Assembly: GCA_009192285.1 (NCBI GenBank)
Contig: CM018603.1
Location: forward strand, 6,135,613-6,199,612
From: Morchella semilibera
Taxonomy: Eukaryota; Ascomycota; Pezizomycetes; Pezizales; Morchellaceae
Direction: 5' to 3'
Length of the DNA stretch: 64,000 nucleotides
The translations under genes were made by a program, and so were the position numbers. Below are positions 49,101-60,577 of this stretch, one piece after another. The notes under the pieces were generated by a model. The model was not told the origin of the DNA, made no database searches, and saw only the letters and a list, made by a program, of their open reading frames with translations. Position 1 is the stretch's first letter. Each line of letters opens with the position of its first letter.

Positions 49101-49344
49101 GAGGGCGGAGAAGTTGGTTCCGCCCGGAGAGGTGTGGAATGTGGTGACAGAGAAGGTATATAGAGAAGGAGATGATGGGCCAATAGGGGTGACGGGCAAA
49201 CTTAGAGTTAAGGCATTCGTCATTAGAGATGTCAAGAAGAGATTTCAGGAGATTGGTTTTGGAAGCGGAATGATGGCGGATCATAGTCCCTATTGTTATG
49301 AGAAGGCATTGGATGCCTTGAGGAGGGGAGTTGAGGAAGATTGA
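46165..49344 (+). CDS. Class 3 lipase (alpha/beta hydrolase), 1021 aa, three exons
   Basis: Exons: 46165-46483, 46541-47090, 47148-49344; 3066 nt in frame. The N-terminal part (about 1-290) is helical (ILRSSISLTQLLLSTGF, LTLDSIFGSTESSR). Residues about 300-600 are disordered, with a Glu/Lys/Arg-rich charged block and a four-fold PFSP repeat near 47849-47893. The lipase domain covers about 640-1015. The nucleophile elbow GHSLGGG has Ser at about residue 803, an Asp in HGRDIVPSLS is the likely acid, and a His in ADHSPYCYEKAL may complete the triad. The VDHPSKAIVVTCRGT run is the oxyanion-side strand. Class 3 lipases of this size cut acylglycerols, and some act as sn-1 diacylglycerol lipases. 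The substrate here is unknown. The first donor (GTGTGA at 46484) is weak but is the one that keeps frame. Confidence 0.92.
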
Positions 49345-49813
49345 GGGCCTCAACTTGATGGGGGATATCTTTATTAGATTTAGGAACGGTCTGTAGATAT
49401 TTCTTCGAGGTATTTTATACAGTGGATATATCAATAGCTAGCACTGGTTTTGCTGCGGTTGGGTGTAGTCTTAAATATACCATACAACTTTGCTGAATAC
49501 ATAGTTAATTCTTTTTTTGTGGAATTTATCTTGAATAGAATAATTCCTAGACATTTTTAATTTACACCTTTTTCCTCCATCATACATGTACTCTGGTGTT
49601 AAGGGTAAATGAGTAGAACGCGGCGGTGCGGTTTACGTTGCTACGTTCTGCTCACTTACCCTACTCACGCGTTAACTAAGTCGTTCGTTGCAACCAAATG
49701 CTTATCAAAAATTCCCGACTTTTTAATCAACGACTGAGTACATACATCCCACTTAAGCATCCAATCGCAATCGATCTAAAAACGAGTTAGCATTCTGCGC
49801 TAGACAATCTCCG
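49345..49813. other. Convergent intergenic region with hairpin
   Basis: 469 bp between two 3' ends. AGGGTAAATGAGTAGAACG (49602-49620) pairs with CGTTCTGCTCACTTACCCT (49644-49662) with two mismatches, forming a strong hairpin. Confidence 0.55.
49602..49662. repeat. 61-bp hairpin, two 19-bp arms
   Basis: The arms are inverted with two mismatches around a 23-nt loop. It may be a very small MITE relic or a structured 3' element. No target duplication was found. Confidence 0.45.
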
Positions 49814-51800
49814 TTAGGGGCACGAACCTAGCAACTCATCGATTTGGCCCAGGAGCGAATCATACATCATACCTGCCTCAGTATTGAGATTCTTACTACC
49901 TTCAGCAGTTAATTCCCCTGGCTGGAGCTTCTCCTGCTTGTTTTCCGGATTTATTCCTCGGCCAGTTTCCCTTTCCCCACCCTCCCCACCCTCCCCACCC
50001 TCCTCGCCTTCTTCATACATCTGCATATCCTCCACACGCATGCGGAAGCGTTCATTAAGATAATGTCGGATATCATCAACGAGCTCAATCGTATCAGTTT
50101 CCTGCCGATTCTCGATTCTTTCCGCGCTCTGCGGAATATTAGTTCTGACACTCTGTTAAATAGCTCCGGGTGCCTTGCCTCTTGGATTAAATCCGCAAAA
50201 TTTTTATCGTCAATAAAGAACTCAAGTCTCTCCGCGATATACTTGGCACCAAACTCTTCAAGCCTATGGATCCTAGTCAACCAGCCCGCACGAATAACAT
50301 CGTAGATACTATACGGCAGGTCGTCTGTGTGACCTGCAGTACTAATAACTTGGGCGCAGCGAGTCTTCAATCTGTCAATAAGCAGTTGGTCTGCGGCGAA
50401 TAGAGAATCGAGAGCTATTTCTAGTGGTATTTCCACTTTTTCGGAGTAGAAGAACGCTAATACAAGCTCAAGCACGGCGGGTGACATGTCTAGCGGAATG
50501 ATCTGTAGCGGCTCATCGTCGCGGCTTTTTTGACCCTCGCGGAAAGGGGAGCTGAACATGGTTGTGAAGAATTCAGAGCGAAGCATTGCTTTGTGAACTG
50601 GGTAGATGACTGTGCGTTTTAGAACGCTGGAAGCCTCAGCATCGACCTCATCCTCATCGTCTTCAGAGCTCTCAAACTCGTCTGCTTGCAGCAAGACATC
50701 TGCAAACATCTCGTTATGCCTATCCACACGAGTATTCTCTGGTTTCTCTCCAGGACCCAGCTCAATCTTTCGCCCAATAACAAACTTTTTGAACCATTTA
50801 TCAAAATCATCCTGCGCCTTTTTGACACTCTCGCTCCTTTCCTGTCGTCGGACTCGTGGATCACCCGCAACGAGAACTAGCTCCCACATTTCTGGAATTT
50901 CCAAGTGCCGACTGAGCTTCTCAACTCCTAGCAATACATCCTGTGGTGCTGACTCCATCACCTCGCCAAGATACATATAGCGTACTGCGATATCAAATGC
51001 ACGTGCGTCAAACGAGTTCGCCAATCTAATCTTAGTCTGCTCTTGTAACTTTCTTTGGAAATAAGGGGAGCGGGCAGCCAGGAGGAACTTGTGCAGCTTG
51101 AATTCTTTGATTACTGCCGATGAACTTGATGCCGCGAGGATTGTCACATCTGTTACGTCGATTACGGGCCGGTAGAGTAGTGAAGTCACTCCTGCTGCCC
51201 AAGGTTGGGCAGGGTCAATGCTTTTCGAATACTAACGAGGAGAGTTCAGTAATTCTCCTAATCAAGCAAGACAGTGGGTTTCGCATACATCATATTGCAA
51301 CAATAAGTTTCGGATCCGATGGTTCAGTGCGTTATAGAGAATCCTTTCGCCTTGAAACGTATCTCGCTCACATATAGCTCCACTTTCAAGTAGTAGTTGC
51401 GCTACTTCATAGTGGCCACAAAGACTAGCCTTATCCGGAAACACAAATTTAGTCAGTAATCAACTTGGTAGCTTTTCCAACTTGAGAATAAACAATAAGA
51501 ATATTACCAAAGTGAGCGGCAGGTAATCATAAGCATCAACTGCATTCAAATTAACATTCCCAAAGGCGATGATAGACTGGACTGTCTTGACATCCCCACG
51601 TCTACATGCCTCGCATCTATTACAATTACTTAATACTTTTCACAAGATCTTATCGCCACCTACGGAAGAACTTACAATTGTTGAAAAGTCTCACTTTCGT
51701 CACGTGGGTTCTCTTGGGTGCCACCCGCGTGTCCCTCGTGGACAAGCTGGGAAATCAAAGCTGTCTTTGAGGGATTCGAAACATGTTCTACTGTAACCAT
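49814..51800 (-). CDS. Ankyrin and BTB/POZ-domain protein (ABTB1/BPOZ type), 580 aa, five exons
   Basis: Minus-strand exons: 51800-51676, 51616-51508, 51429-51289, 51231-50179, 50128-49814; 1743 nt in frame. N-terminal ankyrin repeats are seen in LCEACRRGDVKTVQSIIAFG and ASLCGHYEVAQLLLESGA. Two BTB/POZ modules follow: DVTILAASSSSAVIKEFKLH with HKFLLAARSPYFQRKL, and YPVHKAMLRSEFFTTMF. The end (RQETDTIELVDDIRHYLNER) is conserved in the fungal homologues of yeast YIL001W. Such proteins are thought to be Cullin-3 substrate adaptors. The last intron (50178-50129, 50 nt) has a GC donor (GCAAGG), a good ACTAAT branch site and CGCAG acceptor; only this removes a frame break and joins LIQE to SAERIENRQETDT. 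The tail has a Gly/Glu repeat from a GGTGGGGAG-type microsatellite. Confidence 0.92.
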
Positions 51801-52385
51801 CTTATAAAAATCCTGTGTTTGCTAGGAATTTGGCTTAGTTAAATACGATTCCCACGCTGTGCCCGGGTAGATTTATAAGCTCCCGGTCTTTCTGCGGAGT
51901 TTAGGAAGTTCAACCGACGAGATGTAATAACCTCGAAATTCCGAACAGACTAAAAGCTTAAAAAAAACTCGAAGTCACAAAACCAAAAAGACCCGGGGAA
52001 TTGAGGTTAAGCAGCGCCGTACTGAGTAGGTAGTAGTTAGTACGTGCCACCATCTGAGGTGCGGACTTATCGAAGTGTTGTTACCCGGAATTAGCCGGTC
52101 ACGGCTATCACTCGGTGGACCAGTCAGTATACATGCGATGGCTACTGAACGATGAGTGATTTTTGGTGACCTAGTTTCCAACGGATTAGTTTTCCTCCCA
52201 AAGATCTTAAACTAGTATCAGGGTAATGAAAAAGATGTAAGATCAGAGTAAAGATATTGTAGCTGACTGTAGTCTCGAATATAAGGATTGCCTCGTGGTT
52301 TATGTATGCCAAGACTTTTGAACGCGGGTATTCTTAAAAACGTTAGCCGAGGGCGTCTAAAGCGCATCAGCAGATTAGATAAACA
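51801..52385. other. Divergent intergenic region
   Basis: 585 bp between the BTB gene start and the next gene's start on the opposite strand. It probably holds both promoters. No named site seen. Confidence 0.5.
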
Positions 52386-54731
52386 ATGAGTCAGCACCCA
52401 ACACTTGGCTCCAGCCACCACCATTTCATCCCATCAATATCAGCTCATCAACACCTCCATCATACATCAACACCAACATTAAACCCGCAGCCTCCCCTCC
52501 GGGCCCCACCTCCACGAATGCCGCCGCACGCGAAACAACTTAGATACTTTAGGAACCACCCTTCCCCTGAGGATTGGAGTATCTCTGAGTATCTGAGCTA
52601 CCGTCATCGCCCAGCTCCCGCGCCCCGTCGGCTGCTCGATGGGTGGAAGAAGTCTCTGCTGCTCATCGCCAACTGCACAACGCCCTCATGTTGCTCTTCA
52701 GAGCAGCGTGACAGGGCCCGGGATCTTCTTAAGCGGTACGAGGAGAAGGTATGGATATTTCCTCCCCCTCCCCCCCCCCCCCTTTTTACTGCTGTGATGC
52801 AACCTCTGGCGCTCCGACCCACCGGCTCGCGCAGTGCCAGATACTATCGCACGCGGCGCGGATGACCCATGAGCTCGTCCGATGCTTAGCCTGTTAGTTA
52901 GTCCCACCAGCGGCAGATGACCCATGAGCTTGTCTGTTGGCTTTGGTGGGGTAATGGTTGTGTCCAGTGGTAAAGAATAGACCTGGCTAATATGAGTGGT
53001 TATTCTAGGGTAAAGGATCTGACCGGCAATACGGAAAGTCGTGGTTGGCACAGAAACAAAAGGGTTCAAAAATCGCCTCAGCTTCTCCGCCGATCAATAT
53101 TGGAGTGATGTATCAGGGGTCATCGGTTACACATGGCCCGACGACCATCAATAACCAACCCTCGCAAACCACTAACAATCCCAGTGAAGGCACTGAGGAT
53201 GTAAATAACAATAGTGACATAGATAATATAGACGACTCGGATTTCGACTCCAAGGACAGCGAATCCGAAGAGGGTGGGGATGAGGACGAAGGGACTCCAA
53301 CTCCATCAGGGTGCCTAAACGAAGGTCTTTCTGCGGCGCAGATTTCCTTTGCAGATAGGTACAAAGGAATGGATAGAGAATCACGATGGGTTCTTGAGAG
53401 TGGCCGCACAGTGGAAACTATCATCTACAATGCTTGCCTAGCCCTAGATGCAGACTCCTTTGCAAACTCACTCCTTCAGTCCTTTGTAATTGATACATCC
53501 AATGAAGAAACAAAAAAATTATTTACAGATAAAGAATGGGATGAAATACGAGATTATATATTACCATTGCCTAGCGGCGACCACGTATTATTAGATTCAT
53601 TAAGGAGATTTTTTAAAGTATGCCATTTTTTACTCCCACCACTTTAGCATGCCCTGACCGTAATCAACTTAGGTAAGATCTACAAGTGATCTCCGGGATG
53701 TCCTCAGAAAAACAGACTATCTACCGGAAGGCGTAGCATTTGATCAGAATATCCATTTCAACTCCGAATGGGCAGATGTAGTGATCCGTATGATGTGGGT
53801 ATTCCCTTTGTTGCCTTGATGCTTCGCCCTGGGCTCACTCTTGGCGTATAGGCTCATTCAATTCGAGGCACCAGGGGAGCCTCTACGTGCAAGCCACTTA
53901 GAAGACTGGTACTCTTCTTACCTCTGGTCCCCAATTTTTGATCACTGCTTGCTTGATCTTCCAGGAATGACAGTTGAGCGGTAAGCTATTCTCGGACCCA
54001 CGCCAACTCACTCATTCCTAACCCACCCCGTGCCCCTAGTAAAGAATCCACCTGTCGAGCAACCGGAATTAGAAAAAACCGTCTTCGTACAAAAATCGGG
54101 CGAGCAAACAGGCTAAAAATAGGCCGCCGTCTCGACGCGATCATTAGAACCGTTGAGGATGACCCCTACGAATATGGTGCTATGGAGGTGGCCCGGACTT
54201 TCAATGGCGTCACGTCGTCTAAGTGGCTTGGTGACTCCTTCAAGCTCGCAAAGGCTCTCAGGGACATGTTATTTCGCTTGCATGAGTTAGTTGACCATGA
54301 CGAGGCTATCGCGAGGAAGTTACAGGTTGTCGGCGTTTTCAATGCAGGTGTGTAGTTGATTGTGAATTGAAAAGAAGGAAATCGGCTGTTGACTAGCATA
54401 GGCCTCTCATTTCAGCTCATCCGCATGAGTCACCCGAAGGGATTTGTATGTCTTCTTAGTGCAGAGAAGATGCAGCAGGTCCCGAATACTGCCCAGGAGC
54501 TACTCAAGCTCCTGAAAGTTCTGATGAATGTTGCGACGATGAAGGTATTTATTTATCTATCCCCTTATGAGACGATCCAACGCTCACATGCCAAATCAGC
54601 AAATCATCAAGGACTGTAGAGCAGCAGTGGATGAATACCACAATAAAACAGAGGAGGATGTCTATAATGAACTGTTGGGGGAGACGGAAGGCAGTAAATT
54701 GAAGCTTGGATGGGCAGCAGACACACCGTGA
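52386..54731 (+). CDS. Multi-exon protein with PD-(D/E)XK-like C-terminal region, about 601 aa
   Basis: Exons: 52386-52748, 53009-53617, 53673-53794, 53852-53980, 54040-54347, 54402-54544, 54600-54731; 1806 nt in frame. The first intron (260 nt) is unusually long and holds a possible cassette exon, so the 5' structure is uncertain; exons 2-7 are firm. Residues 1-120 are His/Pro-rich and disordered. An acidic Asp/Ser/Glu run follows. Residues about 330-590 look globular. The pattern GRRLDAIIR, then YEYGAMEVARTF, with KLQVVG and later FVCLL strands, resembles a PD-(D/E)XK nuclease core (Asp codon 54134, Glu codon 54185). I recall similar lineage-expanded proteins in other fungi without a settled function. 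A canonical Lys after the Glu is not evident, so activity is open. No transposase partner is seen nearby. Confidence 0.7.
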
Positions 54732-56746
54732 TATTGGGCAGGTACCAATGGATCTCCTCTACTGGAGTGACTACATGTAGCATATTCGGAGGGACAATGA
54801 GATCTCACCCCCTTATCGCATAGACTAGCGCTGAGAGATGAGATTATATATTTGCCATCTATCTCATACCTGAAAGGCCAAATTGCAAATTATTACCTCC
54901 AACGATCCCGAAATCTAATCGGCACTTTTTTTTTTTTTTTTTTTTTTAGAAACTGTCAGTTAAGAATTTACCTGAAACTTATTTGGCTGGAAAATACATA
55001 CATGTATGTATAGCTTATTACTACCGCACTAAACTACATGTATGTAATGACGATTTAATTGTATGCATAAGCGAATAAATCATAACGACGGCTTAACCCT
55101 GGACCTACATAGGGTTAGGTGTGGGTGCTTGGGTTTCAAGGAACCTTCAAAAACTCTGCTGGGAAAGTGGCACCAATTCATCACTCTAGGACAGACGGCG
55201 GCTATGAAAGTTTGTTCAAAAGCGCTAAATTCGTTCCGAGCCCGCAAAAAAGTTATTTCCCTATCTTCCCCTAGGTAACATAAGTTAATCAAAAGTACGC
55301 TGGGCCTATCAACTAACAGGAGTTCCTCCATGTTTCTTGAAATAATCAAGGGCCTGAGTGAATTGGTCTTATTTACATTTCTGGTCGAAGCGTAAGTGCC
55401 CACAACACATGTGTGCACGTGTCGTATGTTGATGTGCTGCATCATAGAAAGTCACTCACCATGCTTTACCCGCTAGTAACCAGCATAATTTGCAATTGAC
55501 CATGCAGGTTAACAAGGACGTTTAGATGCAGTACTTTACCAATATTGTGATAGGTCTCACATATGCAGGAACAAAGCTCGGCCTGATTACATTTATTTGG
55601 ATCTTAGGTTGGCAACTCAATCCATCAATACATATATGAAGTATCAATCAATCAACCCAATCCATCATAGCTTCACTCTGTAGCAGCCACGAAAAACGTG
55701 GTGAGATCTAGATGAACCTTTATAAACAGACAGATATGAGGTAACGATTGGTGCTTGGCATCGCAGAGCGGGGTAAAATGGTACACATTGGTACCTTAGA
55801 CCGCAACGCCAATTACCGGCACCTGCGCGCGGTAGCCTAGGAATATCTTCTTTTATTTCTGCATTTCCAATAGGTAGTACTGTACCTGCTCATCAGTAGC
55901 TGCAGGTGCCATTGATATCTAACGCAATCAGATCTTGCATCTGCTCAAGTGACTCTTCAGTGGAAGAAACAAAATGCCAACTTTGGTTAGTAGAGGTGTA
56001 TCCTATGGCAAAAATCAAATAGCTACCAATTATAAATTTTAGGTATATATATATGTACCTACATACGCTTCCTGGCCAGTCAAAATCTGTTCCAGAATTT
56101 GCACACTCACTAGTAAGGCGTTTTGCACTAGTGCCGAGCAAATAAGCTACTGATGTCTAGACAAGAGTTTCCCTAAAACTCAATTTGCCGAATCAATACC
56201 CTCATAATATAACTTTGAGGCCGACCAAGGAAGAAGAAGATAGGACAATGTATGTACCTAGCTGATGTATTTAGCTAGCACCACATCTCAATGAGACCAA
56301 TCAAGATCTGCCCGCGCAACGCATGCATTAACATTAGAATTACCGTACAAGTGCCCGAGCCCATGAAGCCTTTAGGGTTATAAGGACTTACTTCGTGACA
56401 TGTGCCACCAGAAAGCAATGGATCTGTTATTGGGAGAAGCAATCATGTAATATCACTCGACCTATGGAAGTACCAGATTAGCTAGCGTAATCTTGAAGGG
56501 TCGGAAGATTTGATTTGTAAGGAACCCTCACATTTACATTGACTCTAGAACATGATTTTTTATTGCCGGTGAAAGGAAGAATTTTAGTAGAGATAAATAT
56601 GTGATTCCCAATAAACACACTGTTATACAATTAATTTCCCCATAACTCCCAAAACCCCAGAAAAAATGTTAACGGCGAAAAACAAAACCCCTGGCAAACA
56701 GCATTAAATCATAACCAGTCACCCCTTTCCAAAAAATGTCTTCCTC
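54732..56746. other. Gene-free stretch
   Basis: A T22 run lies at 54926-54947. TACATGTA sites are at 54772, 54999 and 55035. A weak spliced frame near 55900-56160 on the minus strand was considered and set aside. No supported gene. Confidence 0.45.
54926..54947. repeat. Poly-T tract
   Basis: About 22 consecutive T residues, read directly. Confidence 0.9.
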
Positions 56747-58730
56747 TTATATACCAAAAGCCTCAGCATGGAACCAAATACCTTGGGCCCCCGTTCCTTT
56801 GTGCACAGCCCTTTCATCGCTCAACCCCACAACTACCATTCTGCTCGAATTGATCAGCCCCACGGGTCCACAGACCACCACAGCCGTCTCTCCGAGCGCC
56901 TTTTCTAACTCCTTCCGAATGATAGGTTCAACCGCTGGGCGCCCAGCCATGATATGCACGTCGTCTGGCAAACATAAGGTGGTTGCTGATGATCTCCTGT
57001 TGAGGTCCTTCCGTTCCTCCTCTTTCTTGAGCCCGCAGCAGCAGCACTCTTCTTTGGGTTTCTTAGCATCAGACGACACTATAGCGTCTTCGTCTTCGAG
57101 TGTTTCCTGGCAGCAGCACACATCGCCACTGCAAAGCTCGGCTTCAGAAAGGCCGGCCGCTTCCTTTTCGGACTCTCGTTGAGGTTGTTGCTTCTCTTCG
57201 TATTCGGGGGCATTATCCGTGGTTAAGGACCCATCACAAGTGACATATATGCTAGTCTCCAACTCAAAGTCCTTCATCCCTATAACGCTATTTACTGCGT
57301 CCGCAAACTCCTTTGTGAACCACCCCACTTGCCCACGCCCCTTCACGACCCAGACCAGTCGTACCTTCCTCGTCACTGTTGGTAGACGCTCCTGTTTTCT
57401 TCGTACTAGATCTCTCATCAGCGGCACTATAAAGGTTGCCCCTGTACCACCAGCTAATAGAACTACAGTATCAAATTGCTCCAGCGGTCGGAAACATCCA
57501 TATGGTCCATCCACTACGACAGTTTTTGCCACATCTGACATTGGTGGTAACGTGTCGCTCGCATGTGAGAATAACTTCCGAGTCGCTCCTTCCTGGGCCC
57601 TTACAATGAATTCCAACGAATTGTCCGAGGGGAGACTGGTGATCGTGAAAGGATGGGATTGAAAAGGGATGATGGAATGGCAAGACAGAAAGGCATGTTG
57701 TCCCGGCCTCCATCTAAATGGCGGGTTGGCAATGGTTACTTTTGTTGTATTTTCTGGTAATGGGTGAAAGGTCGCCTTGCACGCAAGAAGCTGTTTTGGT
57801 TTTCCATGAAACAAACCAAGGTTGTTATACACCACGAAAACAAACCTGATCAAGCGGTCCAGGAAGAATATCCCGACTGGCACCCATACATACTTGTGTG
57901 CTTTTGTGGGCGTGTGCAGCATAACCATCGTGACAAACCCAACAACACTCACGATATGTTGCACAACAAAAAACTCATATCTCCACCCTCGTATCGGCGC
58001 AAAGCTTGAGAGAACGATCCACAGCAGCACGCACCACGCACCCAGCCCTCTTCTTGATATTATGTCGATGTCGAACTTCCTTTCGATGTAATTGTATTGA
58101 TCCCATGTGCGTAGGAAGTTTCCTAAATGGACAGATGCTGTGAGGAACATAGTCCGCGCTACCCAGCGATGAATCCAATTCAAACGTTCATACGAGATTC
58201 CAGTGGCGTATCCAACTAAGCTGCGCTTGCCGGCGAGAAGGAAGATTAATGGAAGCTGAGTGAGTGTTATCCAACCTGCCCGTACCCCATGGCTTCCCAG
58301 TGTCGTCTATTAGTGGGTTGAAAGCCATACAACGCTAACGAAAGCAGTAACGCAAGATTAACTGCAACTAGTAGTATTTTCCCAAGCGGCGGTAGTGTCG
58401 CCAGGCGTGGATAGCGCTTGTGTAGTGATGGTAGAAATGGTGCGGTGTAATATGTTGCCTCACGGGTTATTGCAGTGGCCGTAGCATACCACCGCAGTAA
58501 CTGATTCTTAGGACGGGCTGGGTCTAGAAGAGCTTTTGAGGCCGCAGAGAGCCTAGATTGGTGGTTAACGAATAGGCTTTATGGGCCAAAGAGAAGAAGC
58601 ACCTTTGATGGCATATTAGTCTATCAGCAATGTGTATGGCTGAAGCGAATGCTATTGTTCCTCCGACAAACATCCAATACACTTCGGCCATGTATGGATC
58701 TGTAGGAAGGTCATGGCCAGCGTGGGACAT
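56747..58730 (-). CDS. Ferric/cupric reductase (FRE type), about 644 aa, with one apparent frameshift
   Basis: Minus-strand exons: 58730-58603, then 58552-56747. FRE enzymes move electrons from NADPH through FAD and two haems to reduce Fe3+ or Cu2+ outside the cell. Membrane helices fill the first half. Two His pairs for the haems are visible: in HRWVARTMFLTASVH, and in HIVSVVGFVTMVMLH. The FAD motif is HPFTITS, and NADPH-binding runs are LLAGGTGATF and VVCGPVGL. Near 58282 the frame changes: upstream reads EAMGY, downstream reads RAGWITLTQLPL. One extra base, TAC(C)GGG, would join them, so this is a one-base loss or a sequence error in the host gene; no plausible intron was found. A Cys-rich insert (CSGDVCCCQ and EECCCCGL) lies at 57020-57145, within the NADPH domain. 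It stands next to copper genes. Confidence 0.9.
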
Positions 58731-60577
58731 ATTGCCTGAGGGGACTTAAGGTAGAGGAAAGGCAACGAAGGCGAGGGAGTCAGTTTCTTCGGGGAGAAAC
58801 AACTGAATGCAAATGATATTGAGAATGAGATTGAAAGCTGATGGACATAAGTGACAATAGAAAAATGGGAAGATTCTCAGAGAGCCAATATTGTCATTCG
58901 AGATCCAACATCGGCAGCAAATAACTCACAATGAGAAGATTACGTCCCGTAAGCCAGCCAGCCTTCCCGCATTTCGCTTTCATTTTATCTCACCTAATCC
59001 ATTCCCATAAAATCGACCTTACCTGTAGTTTTCTCCCTTCTTAACCATGTGGGGTTTTTGGTTTTGGCCTATCACGCCTCCCTGCTCTGTCGCCAACCTG
59101 CTCAGCGCGCCTATCCCTTTTAGGCCAAAACATGCTCACCTACAAACCAGGATCCATCCCGCTCAAACTCCCGCACCACATCCCGACGACACACTAAGAG
59201 CGGACATTCGAGTTTCTTGGCCCCACGTGGCTCAGATCTGGCTTAAACCAACTTGTAGATGAGCTCTCTACTCATACAGGTAGCAGTAGCAGTGCAAGTC
59301 TCAGGTATAGCTTCGCTTTGTTCAAGCCTAGAGGCTAGAGATTTAGATACAATGTAGCATGAACCATGATGACAGCATTTGCTGGCGTCACAGAAAATCA
59401 TTCGACCACATCCCTACCCGCGGCGTAGCGATGTGATACATAATATTACCTTATCGGGGCTTTATGATCGTATCGATATTTGGTGAACCCAGTAAACATT
59501 CGTCCAATCAAGTTAAACTTTAAACGAACTGAAAAACAAAGAACGTAGAGATCAGCCAAGACAGCTGATGTGGCTCCTCGGGGAGCATCATTCGAGCCGA
59601 GAATACGAGAATATTAAGGTACATGTACTCTGGAGTAGACTCGTAGAGTACCCACATAGTGAGGGGAAGAGACGCCTCGTTCCTTTGAAAACTTGATAGG
59701 TATAAGGTAAAAAGGTGTGTCATCTACATACTCTACCATGGTCTTACAGAGGGAGAGAGCTGGCTACTTCTGTAAAACGGATATGTCAAAAACCTTCTAT
59801 TACACGATCATGAAGTCTCGTCTCCAGTTTGAAGCTGAGCCAGGCATGGTGAGTGCAGTTTGACATTGAGCCTTGGCGTGTGGTCCTGCGCAATCAATAC
59901 ATGTATGTTAGACCGCCAAGGTGCAGATTCCAAATGTGCGAGACGACGTGCCGCCGCCAAGAAAAACAGTCGATGTCGGATCCGGGGTAGACCTGAAGCT
60001 CTATGGTTTCAAGGAATGAAATGGCTCCCAAGCTAAACATGAGGAGTGAAGGGGCAGGAGTTAAAGGAAAGGAAGGAAGGGTTAAAAACTTTGGATTTAC
60101 CTACATGTTAGACTACTAACTGATGGAATGGACCCTTGCACTTGCGGCTTAAGGCAGTGATCAACCAACATAATCCTCTCAAACTGGCGCATTAGCCAGC
60201 CCCGCCGTAGCCAAGTAAGAGGGTTCTATCAAATATTACCATCAGCGCCATAGACAAAAACACCTTCACCCCCTCACTCACGCGCGCTCTTCATTCTTTC
60301 TTTTCGCCCCCTTGGTCCCTTACATTGCATTCAATCAATCTAACCGACATCATTGACACTTCTATCAAACACTCCTCAAGACCCCTTCTTCCACCGGTTT
60401 TAGGACTGCATATCAGGGACAATCTCTGTGCCTTGGAATTTAAGCTTATTTTAAGTTAAGGTATTTATATCTTTAAATCCATCTTGATACATACCTTATA
60501 AACCATTCAATCTACCAGTCTCTCTGTGCAAAGCTCGATTTATTTCTATCCGAATAAAGTAAAAAAATTTAACTAAA
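58731..60577. other. Divergent intergenic region between FRE and CTR genes
   Basis: 1.85 kb with TACATGTA sites at 59620 and 59898. I searched by eye for yeast Mac1 sites (TTTGCTC) and found no clear pair. A TTATAAA element near 60496, about 80 bp before the CTR start, could be a TATA box. No gene supported. Confidence 0.45.

Noticed and set aside
55893-56160. Possible two-exon minus-strand gene (ECANSGTDFDWPGS, then an exon ending INGTCSY)
   Set aside because: A good GT..AG pair exists, but the phase does not join the two best frames and no start or family could be found.
58731-60577. Copper-regulator sites (Mac1 TTTGCTC or Cuf1-type) before FRE and CTR
   Set aside because: Only a partial match (ATTTGCTGG near 59377) was found. 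It is not enough to claim a site.
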